Assembly (NCBI GenBank): GCA_965228615.1
Contig: CBDDHT010000004.1
Coordinates: forward strand, 1,736,001 to 1,800,000
Source: CBDDHT01 sp965228615
Lineage (GTDB): Bacteria > Pseudomonadota > Alphaproteobacteria > Rhizobiales > Methyloligellaceae
Reading direction: 5' to 3'
DNA: 64,000 bases
Shown: positions 1-8,058 of the stretch, in pieces
How the letters are laid out: every line of letters begins with the position of its first letter
Position numbering within the stretch: position 1 is the first letter of the stretch
Made by a program: the position numbers and the translations under genes
The notes under the pieces: model-generated
Seen by the model: the letters and a program-made list of their open reading frames with translations, nothing else
Database searches by the model: none
What the model was told of the DNA's origin: nothing

Positions 1-509
1 AGGAAGGCCAGCACGATATTGACGAAGAACATGCCCCAGATGACGCGGCCGGCATTCGACGCCTTGATCTTGTCGAGAATACCGAGCGCTATGCGCCGGT
101 CCATCTTCAGAAGCTGCATCACGGCACCGACCAGGAATGCAAACAGACACAGCCAGACGACATGCTTGGTGAAACCACCAAACACGACGCTCATGGGCGG
201 CTTACCTTTGGCCCATGGAATACCTTCGGTTACGATCAGCAATAGCGGGATCGAAATACCCGTAATACCGACCGGCATCGCCTCCGAGACCCACATGATA
301 CTCGCCCAGACCACGACGGCGAGCACGGCCATTCCGTTCTCGGACAATCCCTCCGGCCGCGGGAACACAAACAAAATCAGGAAAAACATGACCCAGGCCG
401 TTACGAAGCCAATAGCAACGCGCTTGGGATTTCGACCGCTCGCCTCGATATTTGCAAATGCGGTTTGCAGTACGCCCGACGGCTCCGCCGGGTTCGTCGT
501 TTCGCTCAT
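1..509 (-). CDS. DASS/SLC13-family sodium:anion symporter, N-terminal part
   Basis: The gene runs off the left edge; about 169 codons from the start are present. The ATG at 507-509 gives a short polar N-terminus (MSETTNPAEPSG) followed by hydrophobic helices. These include a stretch beginning FVTAWVMFFLILFVFPRPEG and the family-typical segments WASIMWVSEAMPVGITG and VFGGFTKHVVWLCLFAFLVG. These resemble the first half of DASS (SLC13/CitT) transporters, which import di- or tricarboxylates, sulfate or sulfonates with Na+ at the inner membrane. It is divergent from the Crp/Fnr-Rieske/ThDP operon, so the two may be co-regulated from the 510-745 gap. The substrate cannot be predicted from this fragment. 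Confidence 0.8.
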   Translation of the reverse strand, partial: MSETTNPAEPSGVLQTAFANIEASGRNPKRVAIGFVTAWVMFFLILFVFPRPEGLSENGMAVLAVVVWASIMWVSEAMPVGITGISIPLLLIVTEGIPWAKGKPPMSVVFGGFTKHVVWLCLFAFLVGAVMQLLKMDRRIALGILDKIKASNAGRVIWGMFFVNIVLAF

Positions 510-745
510 CGGTTATCCCCTCCCATGGGATGCCGGCGGCTTCTCCCCGTCCCAGGCTCCCATCCAGCCGAAACGATTCTGCCACCAGTCTCATGCGAGG
601 AAAGCACGAGTGGAGACAATCGGATTGTCGTATGGGCGACACATTTCGCACTCGACATTCCGTTGTCGATGAATTCGGCTATAGTCAGTCGGGGACAAGA
701 CCTGCGATGCGGAACGGCGCGACAGGTCAGGATACGGAATACAAT

Positions 746-1456
746 ATGGACGCAGCCTGGTCGAACGCCCATGCCGACTTCATGTCGAGCCTGTCGGATG
801 GCGAAATCGATTCGCTCATGGCGCTTTCCAAACAGGTCAGCCTGAAGAAACGAGACCTATTGTTCGAAGCCGGGGATCCATCGCGCACGGCATTCATCGT
901 GGCGGAAGGCTGCATCAAACTCTATCAACTCTCGCCTTCGGGCAAAGAGATCATTCTCTGGTTCAGTTTTCCAGGCGAAGTATTTGGGGTGGCGGAGCTT
1001 CTTCAAGGGGCAGAACGAGAAATCTTCGCCGAGGCAAATGTCGACTCCAAGGTCTACTGCATCTCCCAAAAGAATTTTCTGGATTTCCTGCGGACTCATC
1101 CCGAAGCCGCGATGCGTGCGATCGGCATACTCTCGGCCAGAGTCAGAACGCTTGGCTCGACTCTGGTCGATCTGGCAACGGACGATGTCGAGACACGTCT
1201 CGCGCGCTTTCTTCTGCGCTATGCGGCCATCAAGACTTATCGCCCATGCGGGAATTCCATGGCGGACGATGAGATCTGCGTGAATATCCCCTTCACCCAT
1301 CAAGACATCGCCAATCTGATTGGTGCGAGCCGACAGACGGTAACTTCGACCTTGGCTGGTCTGCGCCGTCGCGGGGCAATCTCGAACATCGATCGCCATA
1401 TCCATATCGTCGAACCCAAACAACTTCGACGTCTTTTGGATCCGGCGGGGCTCTAG
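746..1456 (+). CDS. Crp/Fnr-family transcriptional regulator
   Basis: A 236-residue regulator. An N-terminal cyclic-nucleotide-binding-like beta barrel occupies about residues 20-130 (FEAGDPSRTAFIVAEGCIKL and the GEVFGVAELLQG loop). A long dimer helix and a C-terminal winged helix follow, with recognition region FTHQDIANLIGASRQTVTST. There is no N-terminal Cys cluster, so it is not a classical oxygen-sensing FNR. The barrel could bind a nucleotide, haem or another small ligand. The start is taken at 746; an upstream in-frame ATG at 707, preceded by GGGGA, would add 13 residues. It lies 48 nt upstream of the next gene on the same strand and probably controls that operon and/or the divergent transporter. 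Confidence 0.9.
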   Translation: MDAAWSNAHADFMSSLSDGEIDSLMALSKQVSLKKRDLLFEAGDPSRTAFIVAEGCIKLYQLSPSGKEIILWFSFPGEVFGVAELLQGAEREIFAEANVDSKVYCISQKNFLDFLRTHPEAAMRAIGILSARVRTLGSTLVDLATDDVETRLARFLLRYAAIKTYRPCGNSMADDEICVNIPFTHQDIANLIGASRQTVTSTLAGLRRRGAISNIDRHIHIVEPKQLRRLLDPAGL

Positions 1457-1504
1457 CGTGGTTGGATCCGCAACCGCCATTGCCGCTTCGAGGATTACAA
1501 AACC

Positions 1505-2407
1505 ATGAGACCTGTTCTGAACTGGCCACGGGAAGCGGCCCTGCCTGCGGGTGAGAATACAGCCGAACTCGTGTCACCGCCGTCGAACCTTGTGCTCGAT
1601 CTTCACGGCGATCCGGCAGCGGCGAAACTGTATGTATTTTCCGACGGCAATCACCATATGGCTCTCGCCGATACGATGGCGGCCTTCGCAAAAGCGCATC
1701 CCGAGGTCGGTGACATTTTCTACGCAACGACTCCACCGCGTATCATCATTGACGCCTTATCGACGGGCAGTATCGATATCGGCAATATCAGGATTGCAGC
1801 CGACCCGCATATCTTCATCTGTCCAAGCGATGTTCTCGAGCGGCTCGCATCGATGGGCCATGTCGCAAGTCATCGCCCTTTCATGGAGAGCCAGGGAACC
1901 GCTCTTCTCTTCACCAAGGAAAACCCCAAACAGGTGATGACCGTTCGCGACCTCCTGCGCAGCGACGTGCGTCTGGCAATTTCACATCCAGTCAACGAGA
2001 CGGCGTCTTTCGAAGTCTATGAACGGATCATAACGGCTCTCGGTGAAGATGGCGCCTGGTCGAAAGAGGCAATCGCCGCCTATCTGCGAAGTGACGAGAC
2101 GGTCAAGAGTCAGATCATTCATCATCGGGAAATCCCCGAACTGATCGCATCGGGCGCTGCCGACGCCAGTATTGTCTATTATCATCTGGCACTGCGCTAC
2201 AAACGGATTTTTCCAGAGTTCTTCGACTGCGAGCGCATTGCCATGCAGACATTTGATCCGCAAATCGAGAAAGACACGACCACCACATATCATGTCGGCA
2301 TTGTCGGTGACGGCGGCGCTTTTGGTAGGGTCTTCCACGACTTTCTGTTTGGAGAAGAGGTGACTGACATCTATCGCCATCACGGTCTGGATCGACCATC
2401 GGACTGA
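1505..2407 (+). CDS. ModA-like substrate-binding-domain protein lacking a signal peptide
   Basis: A 300-residue protein. Its central part looks like a type-II periplasmic binding protein of the molybdate/PBP group: KLYVFSDGNHHMALADTMAA near residue 42, an IDALSTGSIDIGNIRIAADP segment, and SIVYYHLALRYK late in the protein. The N-terminus (MRPVLNWPREAALPAG) has no signal peptide or lipobox, so the protein should stay in the cytoplasm unless the start is wrong. The region upstream of 1505 offers no hydrophobic leader. No permease or ATPase is adjacent. A cytoplasmic ligand sensor or chaperone for the neighbouring enzyme is an inference only. It sits between the Crp/Fnr gene and the Rieske-ThDP gene, 36 nt before the latter. 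Confidence 0.6.
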   Translation: MRPVLNWPREAALPAGENTAELVSPPSNLVLDLHGDPAAAKLYVFSDGNHHMALADTMAAFAKAHPEVGDIFYATTPPRIIIDALSTGSIDIGNIRIAADPHIFICPSDVLERLASMGHVASHRPFMESQGTALLFTKENPKQVMTVRDLLRSDVRLAISHPVNETASFEVYERIITALGEDGAWSKEAIAAYLRSDETVKSQIIHHREIPELIASGAADASIVYYHLALRYKRIFPEFFDCERIAMQTFDPQIEKDTTTTYHVGIVGDGGAFGRVFHDFLFGEEVTDIYRHHGLDRPSD

Positions 2408-2443
2408 CGTTGAATACGGTACATCGCAAAAAGGGAATTGTTC

Positions 2444-4429
2444 ATGACTGAAACCGCGACGGACCTTGTCTGGCACAAGGTCGCCGAACAGGACGCCCTC
2501 GGCGAAGGCCGTGTGATGACGGTGACGGCCGGCACGAAATCGCTGGCGCTTGTTCATTTCGAAGGCCAGTTCGCCGCCATGGACAACCATTGTCCGCATC
2601 AGCGTGGACCGCTAGGCGAAGGTTCGATCGAGAAGGGCATCGACGGAAAATGTTGGCTTCGCTGCCCGTGGCATGGCTGGGACTTTGACCCTCTGACAGG
2701 CCAACCGCCAGGTGGCCATGAGGATTCGGGCCAGGAGATGTTTCCCGTCGAAGCGCGCGACGACGGCATCTATGTCGGGCTGGAAGCCGAACCGGACCGC
2801 GAGCGCACCGTGACGGACGTCATGGCCGAGACCATGGTCAATTGGGGTATCAAACGCGTCTTCGGCATGGTCGGCCATTCCAATCTCGGCCTTGCGGATT
2901 CCCTGCGGCAGCAGGAAGCCAAGGGCGCCATGTCCTACATCGGCATTCGTCACGAAGGCGCCGCCTCCTTTGCGTGCTCCGGCTATGCGAAATTGACGGG
3001 CAAGCCGGCAGCCTGCCTGACCATCGCCGGTCCGGGGGCAACCAATCTGATGACCGGCCTCTGGGATGCCAAAGTCGACCGCGCTCCTGTTCTTGCGCTC
3101 ACCGGTCAGGTCAATGTCCAGGTGTTCGGCCCGGGTGCTTTTCAGGAAATCGATCTCGCATCCGCATTCGAGGCCGTGAGCGCGTTCAGTCAGACAGTGC
3201 TGCACACCTCGAACCATGCGGAACTGACAACGCTGGCCCTCAAGACGGCACTCGTCGAGCGGGACGTGGCGCATCTGATTTTTCCGGACGACGTTCAGAC
3301 AATTCCCGATGCAGACTCGAAAGCCTCGGGCCCGGGCGGGCGGATGACATCGACGGCCATAACGCCCGATGCCGCATCCGTCGCTGAAGCCTCGGAGCTT
3401 ATTGCCAAGGCAAAACAGCCGCTGATCATTGTCGGGTATGGCGCACGTGACGAAATGGAAGCCGTCATCTCCCTTGCAGAGGCCTTGAAAGCGCCGGTCG
3501 TTACAACATTCAAGGCAAAAGGTCAGATTGCCGACGATCACCCTAATGCCGCCGGCGTGCTTGGCCGCTCCGGCACACCCATCGCCAGTTGGTTTATGAA
3601 TGAAAGCGATCTGATCATCGCGTTCGGCGCATCATTCTCCAACCATACGGGCATTGCGCCCTACAAACCGATCATCCAGGTGGACTTCGACCGTATGGCA
3701 CTCGGCAAATTCCATCCCGTAACCGTTCCCGTGTGGGGCGAGATTGGAATCACAGCAGGGTTGTTTCGCTCACGGCTCCCGGACTCCCTCTCCGCACAAG
3801 ATCAGTTACCGGAACTTGCCGGGCGTTGGCAGGCATGGCGTGAGGAGAAGGCAAGCCGTGCAAAAGACGATAATGGCGACGGCATTGCCTCGGCCGCCGT
3901 TTTCGCTGCCCTCGGCAGGCACACACCGGGAGACGCGGTCATTGCCGTCGACGTCGGCAACAATACCTACTCCTTCGGCCGCTACTTCGAGTGCAAGGAC
4001 CAGAGGGTCTTGATGTCGGGTTATCTCGGATCGATCGGCTTCTCGCTTCCTGCAGCAATCGGTGCCTGGGCTGCGACTCAGGATTTCGAGGACTATGCCG
4101 GGCGCAAGGTTATCTCCATCAGCGGCGATGGCGGGTTCGGCCAGTATATGAGCGAGTTTACGACGGCGGTGAAGTACAACATGAACATCACGCATATCCT
4201 TCTCAACAACGCTCAGTTGGGCAAGATCTCGAAGGAGCAGCGCGCCGGCGAATGGCCGGTCTGGCAGACGAGCCTGCACAATCCGAGTTTTGCGGCCTTC
4301 GCACGGCTCTGCGGCGGCAAGGGCCTTAAGGTTGCAAATGCGGACGAACTCGATAATGCGCTAGCTGAAGCCCTCGCGCACGATGGCCCGAGCCTCGTCG
4401 AGATCATGACGGATGCGGAGTTGGTTTAG
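2444..4429 (+). CDS. Rieske [2Fe-2S] domain fused to a ThDP-dependent pyruvate oxidase/acetolactate synthase-like enzyme
   Basis: A 661-residue two-part protein. Residues about 5-110 form a Rieske domain with both ligand pairs: CPHQRG near residue 49 and CPWHGW near residue 72. After a short linker comes a full ThDP enzyme of the pyruvate oxidase/acetolactate synthase class. It has the catalytic Glu in IRHEGAASFACSGYAKLTG, a central domain, and the C-terminal Mg-ThDP motif from ISGDGGFG to HILLNN. The ATG at 2444 is chosen because AAAAAGGGA precedes it by about 8 nt; a TTG two codons upstream is less likely. ThDP enzymes of this class decarboxylate 2-keto acids. A tethered Rieske cluster suggests electrons from the ThDP adduct could leave through iron-sulfur, but that is inference. 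The substrate is unknown. Confidence 0.85.
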   Translation: MTETATDLVWHKVAEQDALGEGRVMTVTAGTKSLALVHFEGQFAAMDNHCPHQRGPLGEGSIEKGIDGKCWLRCPWHGWDFDPLTGQPPGGHEDSGQEMFPVEARDDGIYVGLEAEPDRERTVTDVMAETMVNWGIKRVFGMVGHSNLGLADSLRQQEAKGAMSYIGIRHEGAASFACSGYAKLTGKPAACLTIAGPGATNLMTGLWDAKVDRAPVLALTGQVNVQVFGPGAFQEIDLASAFEAVSAFSQTVLHTSNHAELTTLALKTALVERDVAHLIFPDDVQTIPDADSKASGPGGRMTSTAITPDAASVAEASELIAKAKQPLIIVGYGARDEMEAVISLAEALKAPVVTTFKAKGQIADDHPNAAGVLGRSGTPIASWFMNESDLIIAFGASFSNHTGIAPYKPIIQVDFDRMALGKFHPVTVPVWGEIGITAGLFRSRLPDSLSAQDQLPELAGRWQAWREEKASRAKDDNGDGIASAAVFAALGRHTPGDAVIAVDVGNNTYSFGRYFECKDQRVLMSGYLGSIGFSLPAAIGAWAATQDFEDYAGRKVISISGDGGFGQYMSEFTTAVKYNMNITHILLNNAQLGKISKEQRAGEWPVWQTSLHNPSFAAFARLCGGKGLKVANADELDNALAEALAHDGPSLVEIMTDAELV

Positions 4430-4587
4430 CCAGAGATATGGGGGCTCGCGAGCGGTATCTTGCAGACCGACATATCGCATGGATTGCCGGGTCGAAGCCC
4501 GGCAATGACGAAACCTCTCCTCTTGCGGCCCAACCATCGTCGTTACCGGGCTTGACCCGGTAACCTATGCTGCGGTTGCATCACGGC

Positions 4588-4874
4588 ATGGCCGCTTGGG
4601 TTTACATCATGGCGTCGCGTCCGCGTGGACCCTTTATACCGCGGTCACAAACGATCTTGTTCGCCGCGTCTACGAGCATCGCGAGGGTCTGATCAAGGGA
4701 TTCACCAGCCAACATCTGGTGAAGTTGCTCGTCTTCTACGAGCGTCACGAAACGATGCCACTTGCCATTCAGCGAGAGAAGAACATCAAGCATTGGTCGC
4801 GCCGATGGGAGATTGATTTAATTATCGAATCCAATCCTGAATGGCATGACCTCTGGGAACAGATTACATCCTGA
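4588..4874 (+). pseudogene. GIY-YIG nuclease-domain gene, first tandem copy, frameshifted
   Basis: The ATG at 4588 begins MAAWVYIMASRPRG, matching the intact copy at 4995. A one-base deletion near 4629 (GGACCC instead of GGAACCC in the intact copy) then shifts the frame. The remaining sequence through LWEQITS is conserved in the shifted frame to the stop at 4874. The break falls between the YI(M) strand and the LYTG strand of the GIY-YIG core, so a functional nuclease is not expected from this copy. A frame opening at 4596 would give a protein missing the first catalytic strand. Confidence 0.85.
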
Positions 4875-4994
4875 TAGATCGCATGGATTGCCGGGTCTGG
4901 GCCCGGCAATGACGAAAGTCAGAGGTTGAGGTAATACTCACAATCGTCGTTACCGGGCTTGACCCGGTAACCTATGCTACGGTTGCATCACGGC

Positions 4995-5282
4995 ATGGCG
5001 GGTTGGGTTTACATTATGGCGTCACGTCCGCGTGGAACCCTTTATACCGGGGTCACAAACGATCTTGTTCGCCGCATCTACGAGCACCGCGAGGGTCTGA
5101 TCAAGGGATTCACCAGCCAACATCTGGTAAAGTTGCTCGTCTTCTACGAGCGTCACGAAACGATGCCACTTGCCATTCAGCGAGAGAAGAACATCAAGCA
5201 TTGGTCGCGCCAGTGGAAGATTGAACTGATTGTCGAATCCAATCCTGAATGGCATGACCTCTGGGAACAGATTACATCCTGA
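4995..5282 (+). CDS. GIY-YIG nuclease-domain protein (UPF0213-like)
   Basis: A 95-residue single-domain protein, the usual length for the UPF0213/YhbQ-like GIY-YIG group. The core reads WVYIMAS then TLYTGVTNDLVRRIYEHREG, supplying the two aromatic strands and the catalytic Arg helix. A Glu-containing helix follows (QREKNIKHW). Such small proteins are widespread and their cellular role is poorly defined; DNA nicking is a family-based expectation. The gene is embedded between palindromic repeats and is the intact member of a tandem duplication. The ATG at 4995 is chosen because it starts directly before the conserved first strand. An in-frame upstream start would run through the palindrome. Confidence 0.85.
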   Translation: MAGWVYIMASRPRGTLYTGVTNDLVRRIYEHREGLIKGFTSQHLVKLLVFYERHETMPLAIQREKNIKHWSRQWKIELIVESNPEWHDLWEQITS

Positions 5283-5395
5283 TAGATCGCATGGATTGCC
5301 GGGTCGAGGCCCGGCAATGACGAAAGTCAGAGGTTGAGGTGATACTCCCCATCGTCGTTACCGGGCTTGACCCGGTAACCTATGCGCCGGTTGCA

Positions 5396-6079
5396 TCACG
5401 CTCCGAGCGCGTCGGCCATCTCTTCCAGATTGCCGACGATGAGATCGGGTTCGCTGCTACCAAGATCGTCGAGAGGTTGGCCGTAGCGGCGGACCCAGAT
5501 GGTTGGGAAACCGAAATTCTTCGATCCCAGCACATCGAACGAATTGCCGGACACGAAGCCGATCTGATCGGCGGGCATGCCAATGGCTTCCACGCCCACT
5601 TCGTATGCGCGGCGGCCGGGCTTGTAGACGGCCGCTTCCTGGGTCGTCAAAATGTCGACAAAGAACCCGGCGATTGCGGAATTGTCCTGGGACTTCTTGA
5701 TCATCGCAGCCGATCCCATGGACAGAACATAAAGATGGTATTTGTTCGCCAATCGGAACAGACCGTCATGAGCGTCGTCATAGACCGGGAGTTTCTCATC
5801 GGCGGCGATCAGTTCATCCCGCAGATCGTCCGCGACATCCATCTCCATATCGAATGCAGCGAGCTTGAAGGCCGCTTTGGTCAGGTCTTCCCAGGGTGTG
5901 TAGCGCTCCATCATGCCGTTTTGGAAGCAATAGCGCTGGATGGTCGCAAACCAGAGCTTCATGAACGCCTTGCCTTTGCCCGGAAAATGTTCGTCGACCA
6001 TTGAGGCCAGAGCCTGCTTGTTCCCGATGGTGCCGAAATAGTCGAAAGCCAGCGCTTTGACATTGCTGAAATCGGTCAT
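5396..6079 (-). CDS. HAD-superfamily hydrolase, haloacid dehalogenase type II-like
   Basis: A 227-residue protein. The HAD motif I is ALAFDYFGTIG with the nucleophilic Asp at residue 13. There is a helical cap, a motif II Ser region (LYVLSMGSA), a Lys in VYKPGRRAYEV, and a motif III region (IGFVSGNSFDVLGSKNFGF) typical of L-2-haloacid dehalogenases. It probably hydrolyses a 2-haloacid or phosphate-type substrate in the cytoplasm. The start overlaps the stop of the upstream gene (ATGA), so the two are translationally coupled in a minus-strand operon. The stop codon lies inside the partial third palindrome unit. Confidence 0.85.
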   Translation of the reverse strand: MTDFSNVKALAFDYFGTIGNKQALASMVDEHFPGKGKAFMKLWFATIQRYCFQNGMMERYTPWEDLTKAAFKLAAFDMEMDVADDLRDELIAADEKLPVYDDAHDGLFRLANKYHLYVLSMGSAAMIKKSQDNSAIAGFFVDILTTQEAAVYKPGRRAYEVGVEAIGMPADQIGFVSGNSFDVLGSKNFGFPTIWVRRYGQPLDDLGSSEPDLIVGNLEEMADALGA

Positions 6080-6411
6080 TGCTTCGGTTCATCCTCATCT
6101 TGCGGAACGTGCGGATTCTGCCAGCCAAATTCTGCGATATGCGCTTCGTTCAAATGCTCGGTTGCTTTTTCGACCATGCGTTGGACGAAATCGAGTCCCA
6201 GCATGGCGAATTGCCGGGCTGTTTCTGGTTCATTGAAAAAATAATGCCCATCAAGGCAGCCATTGGCCTGATGGTTTGCTGCCATCTGACTGGAAACTTC
6301 CAATGGCGTTGCAGCCACTTCAATTTCTGGCGAAGGCAAAAGCGTCTCGATCGCCACTACGATGTTGTGGCGCACGACGACGCGGTAGGTGCGGTCTTCA
6401 GAAGAGTTCAT
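6076..6411 (-). CDS. Conserved hypothetical protein, 111 aa
   Basis: The protein begins MNSSEDRTYRVVVRHNIVVA and contains a short beta-rich start followed by helices (GHYFFNEPETARQFAMLGLD). It ends in an acidic tail (PQDEDEPKQ). No family is recognised. It overlaps the CDGSH gene upstream by 14 nt and the HAD gene downstream by 4 nt, which strongly supports it as a real member of the operon. The ATG at 6411 is chosen; an earlier in-frame start near 6438 would extend deeper into the upstream gene. Confidence 0.7.
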   Translation of the reverse strand: MNSSEDRTYRVVVRHNIVVAIETLLPSPEIEVAATPLEVSSQMAANHQANGCLDGHYFFNEPETARQFAMLGLDFVQRMVEKATEHLNEAHIAEFGWQNPHVPQDEDEPKQ

Positions 6412-6718
6412 CGGACAGGCTCTGCGCGCGGCGATCATGGCCGCGGCAATTTCCGAAACAGAAGGGTTTGTTGTCGGAACGCTTGCAGCCGCACATATGG
6501 AACTCCGCCGTCAAGGGCGGCTCGAACGCGATTGGCTCGATATCAGTGCCCTCATGCGAACCATCGCACCAGGGCTGGGTCTTGGAGAGACCGCACGCGC
6601 ACCAGAGATAGGTCTTGCCCTCTTCCACATCGACCACATAGGGCCCGGTTTGTGCTCGAACGGGCAGCCGTCGTTCGCCCTGACGGGTACGATCGGACGC
6701 CTTGCCGGTGTCGGCCAC
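6398..6718 (-). CDS. CDGSH-type iron-sulfur protein with one standard and one altered motif
   Basis: A 106-residue protein read from a GTG at 6718, directly after the LysR stop. It carries two tandem CDGSH-like motifs. The first, CACGLSKTQPWCDGSH, has the normal three Cys and one His that hold a 2Fe-2S cluster. The second, CGCKRSDNKPFCFGNC, keeps C-x-C and the third Cys, but the DGSH tail is FGNC, so a Cys stands where the His ligand should be. CDGSH proteins are small redox or cluster-transfer proteins. Context is a LysR/HAD operon. The GTG start is inferred from spacing; in-frame codons continue upstream into the LysR gene. Confidence 0.85.
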   Translation of the reverse strand: MADTGKASDRTRQGERRLPVRAQTGPYVVDVEEGKTYLWCACGLSKTQPWCDGSHEGTDIEPIAFEPPLTAEFHMCGCKRSDNKPFCFGNCRGHDRRAQSLSDELF

Positions 6719-6722
6719 GGCG

Positions 6723-7742
6723 TCAACCCTCAACCTTCGTCTTCGGCTTCGCTTTTGACTTGGATTTCGCTTTGGACTTCGGCTTGGTCTGCGCCTCCGC
6801 TTCGGCCTTCGCCTCCGCAATCCTTGCTGCAGCGTCTGCCTTGTCCTTCTCGACATGTTCGAGCAGGAAGTCCCGGACGACCTGGATCCGCCGAGAATGG
6901 CGCAGCTCCTCAGGATAGACGAAGAAGGCCTCGATCGCGGGCCCTTTCAAATCCGGGAGTATCTGAACAAGTGAATCCGAGCGCTCACTCATATAATAGG
7001 GCAGCGCCGCTATTCCCAAACCACTTTCCACCGCGCGGTAGATTCCATAGACGCTGTTTACCCTCAAAGCCGGCTCGCGCGTTGTGCCGTCGGGCATTTC
7101 AGCACTCATGAGCCAGTTGATATGGTCAATCGGCGCCGGCACATCCTCCCCGTAAACGATCAATTCGTGCTTATCCAAATCATCGACAGTTTCGGGGCAG
7201 CCATGCCGGTCGAGATAGTCTTGCGAGGCAAAGATCCGATACTGGATCGACATCAGATAGCGCTGCACGAGATTGAGTTGTGTCTGACGTGTAAATCGCA
7301 CGGCACAATCGGCCTGCCGCAATGTCAGGTCCAGCTCCAGATTGTCCACCAGAAGCAGTGAGACCGAAATGTCGGGATAAAGCTGATGAAACTTGTTCAT
7401 CCGCGAGGTCAGCCATGCCCCGCCGAATGTCACAGTTGTCGTGATTTTCAGCGGGCCTTCGGGCTTTGCCTGGCGCTCGTTGATGCGCGCGATCCCCATG
7501 GCCAGCTTGTTGGACATATCCTTGACGGTCTCATAGAAATCCTCGCCTGCTTCGGTGAGAACGAGACCGCGGGAGTTACGGTGAAAGAGAGAACTATGAA
7601 GCTCCTCTTCCAGCATCGAGACCTGGCGGCTGACGGCAGACTGGCTGAGATTTAGCCGCCGTCCCGCCCGCGTGAAACTCCCCTCTTCGGCAACCCGAAG
7701 AAAAGTGTGCAATCGCTTCCACTCCATGCTTCCTACGCTCAT
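6723..7742 (-). CDS. LysR-family transcriptional regulator with a lysine-rich C-terminal tail
   Basis: A 339-residue regulator. The N-terminal winged helix is typical (FLRVAEEGSFTRAGRRLNLS, then QSAVSRQVSMLEEEL), followed by a substrate-binding effector domain (about residues 95-300). After the domain there is an Ala/Glu helix and a Lys/Ser/Pro repeat tail of about 30 residues (KPKSKAKSKSKAKPKTKVEG), unusual for LysR proteins. It may add nonspecific DNA contact. The start overlaps the stop of the 88-residue protein upstream (ATGA). Likely targets are this operon and its own promoter; the inducer is unknown. Confidence 0.9.
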   Translation of the reverse strand: MSVGSMEWKRLHTFLRVAEEGSFTRAGRRLNLSQSAVSRQVSMLEEELHSSLFHRNSRGLVLTEAGEDFYETVKDMSNKLAMGIARINERQAKPEGPLKITTTVTFGGAWLTSRMNKFHQLYPDISVSLLLVDNLELDLTLRQADCAVRFTRQTQLNLVQRYLMSIQYRIFASQDYLDRHGCPETVDDLDKHELIVYGEDVPAPIDHINWLMSAEMPDGTTREPALRVNSVYGIYRAVESGLGIAALPYYMSERSDSLVQILPDLKGPAIEAFFVYPEELRHSRRIQVVRDFLLEHVEKDKADAAARIAEAKAEAEAQTKPKSKAKSKSKAKPKTKVEG

Positions 7743-8005
7743 TGTCCGACGGCCACTGCAAGTGAGGCCCCCTCGTCCGTCGATTCGACGACACCAACAG
7801 CCGAACCGCCAGCAAGCTGGAACCAGCGCTTGATCCCATCCTCCGGGCCAGGCCAGGGTGCGAACAACTCGCTATGGGATGAGCATGGCGCACCTGTTGT
7901 CAAACGCATGCCGACGACTTGATCGTCGAGCAGCGTCTCGTCGAATTCCGGCCCTGATCTCACGTGGCCAATTTCCTTTTGAAGTATGTCGCGCAGTGTC
8001 GGCAT
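7739..8005 (-). CDS. Hypothetical protein, 88 aa, first gene of the LysR operon
   Basis: Read from MPTLRDILQKEIGHVRSG. No motif or family is recognised. A segment resembling a small ligand-binding or antitoxin-like beta fold cannot be claimed. It ends with the stop overlapping the LysR start by 4 nt, so the two are translationally coupled. Frames upstream of the chosen ATG continue for 19 residues with basic composition (PRRRIEPS), but a start there has no better ribosome site. Confidence 0.55.
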   Translation of the reverse strand: MPTLRDILQKEIGHVRSGPEFDETLLDDQVVGMRLTTGAPCSSHSELFAPWPGPEDGIKRWFQLAGGSAVGVVESTDEGASLAVAVGQ

Positions 8006-8058
8006 CGTGATTGTTATCTGCTTTGCGCTTGGCTCGATCCGCCGTCTTGGACGAGCGC

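Larger units (their letters stand above)
4483..5379. repeat. Alternating REP-like palindromes
   Basis: Two palindrome types alternate. Type P has arms ATTGCCGGG/CCCGGCAAT and occurs at 4483-4506, 4887-4910 and 5295-5318. Type Q has arms GTTACCGGG/CCCGGTAAC and occurs at 4542-4564, 4949-4971 and 5357-5379. The two types differ in the arms, yet each remains self-complementary. Related palindromes lie near 41.1-41.2 kb. Sequences of this type are abundant in alphaproteobacterial intergenic DNA; no function is visible here beyond possible hairpins in transcripts. Confidence 0.85.
4479..5400. repeat. Two and a partial third tandem copy of an about 405-bp palindrome/GIY-YIG unit
   Basis: The segment starting ATGGATTGCCGGG recurs at 4479, 4883 and 5291, a period of 404 and 408 bp. 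Each full unit holds two palindromes and one GIY-YIG reading frame. The third unit stops at about 5400, where it meets the end of the minus-strand dehalogenase gene and supplies part of its stop region. The two full units are nearly identical, so the duplication is recent. Whether the unit was mobile or simply duplicated by recombination between palindromes cannot be decided here. Confidence 0.9.
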
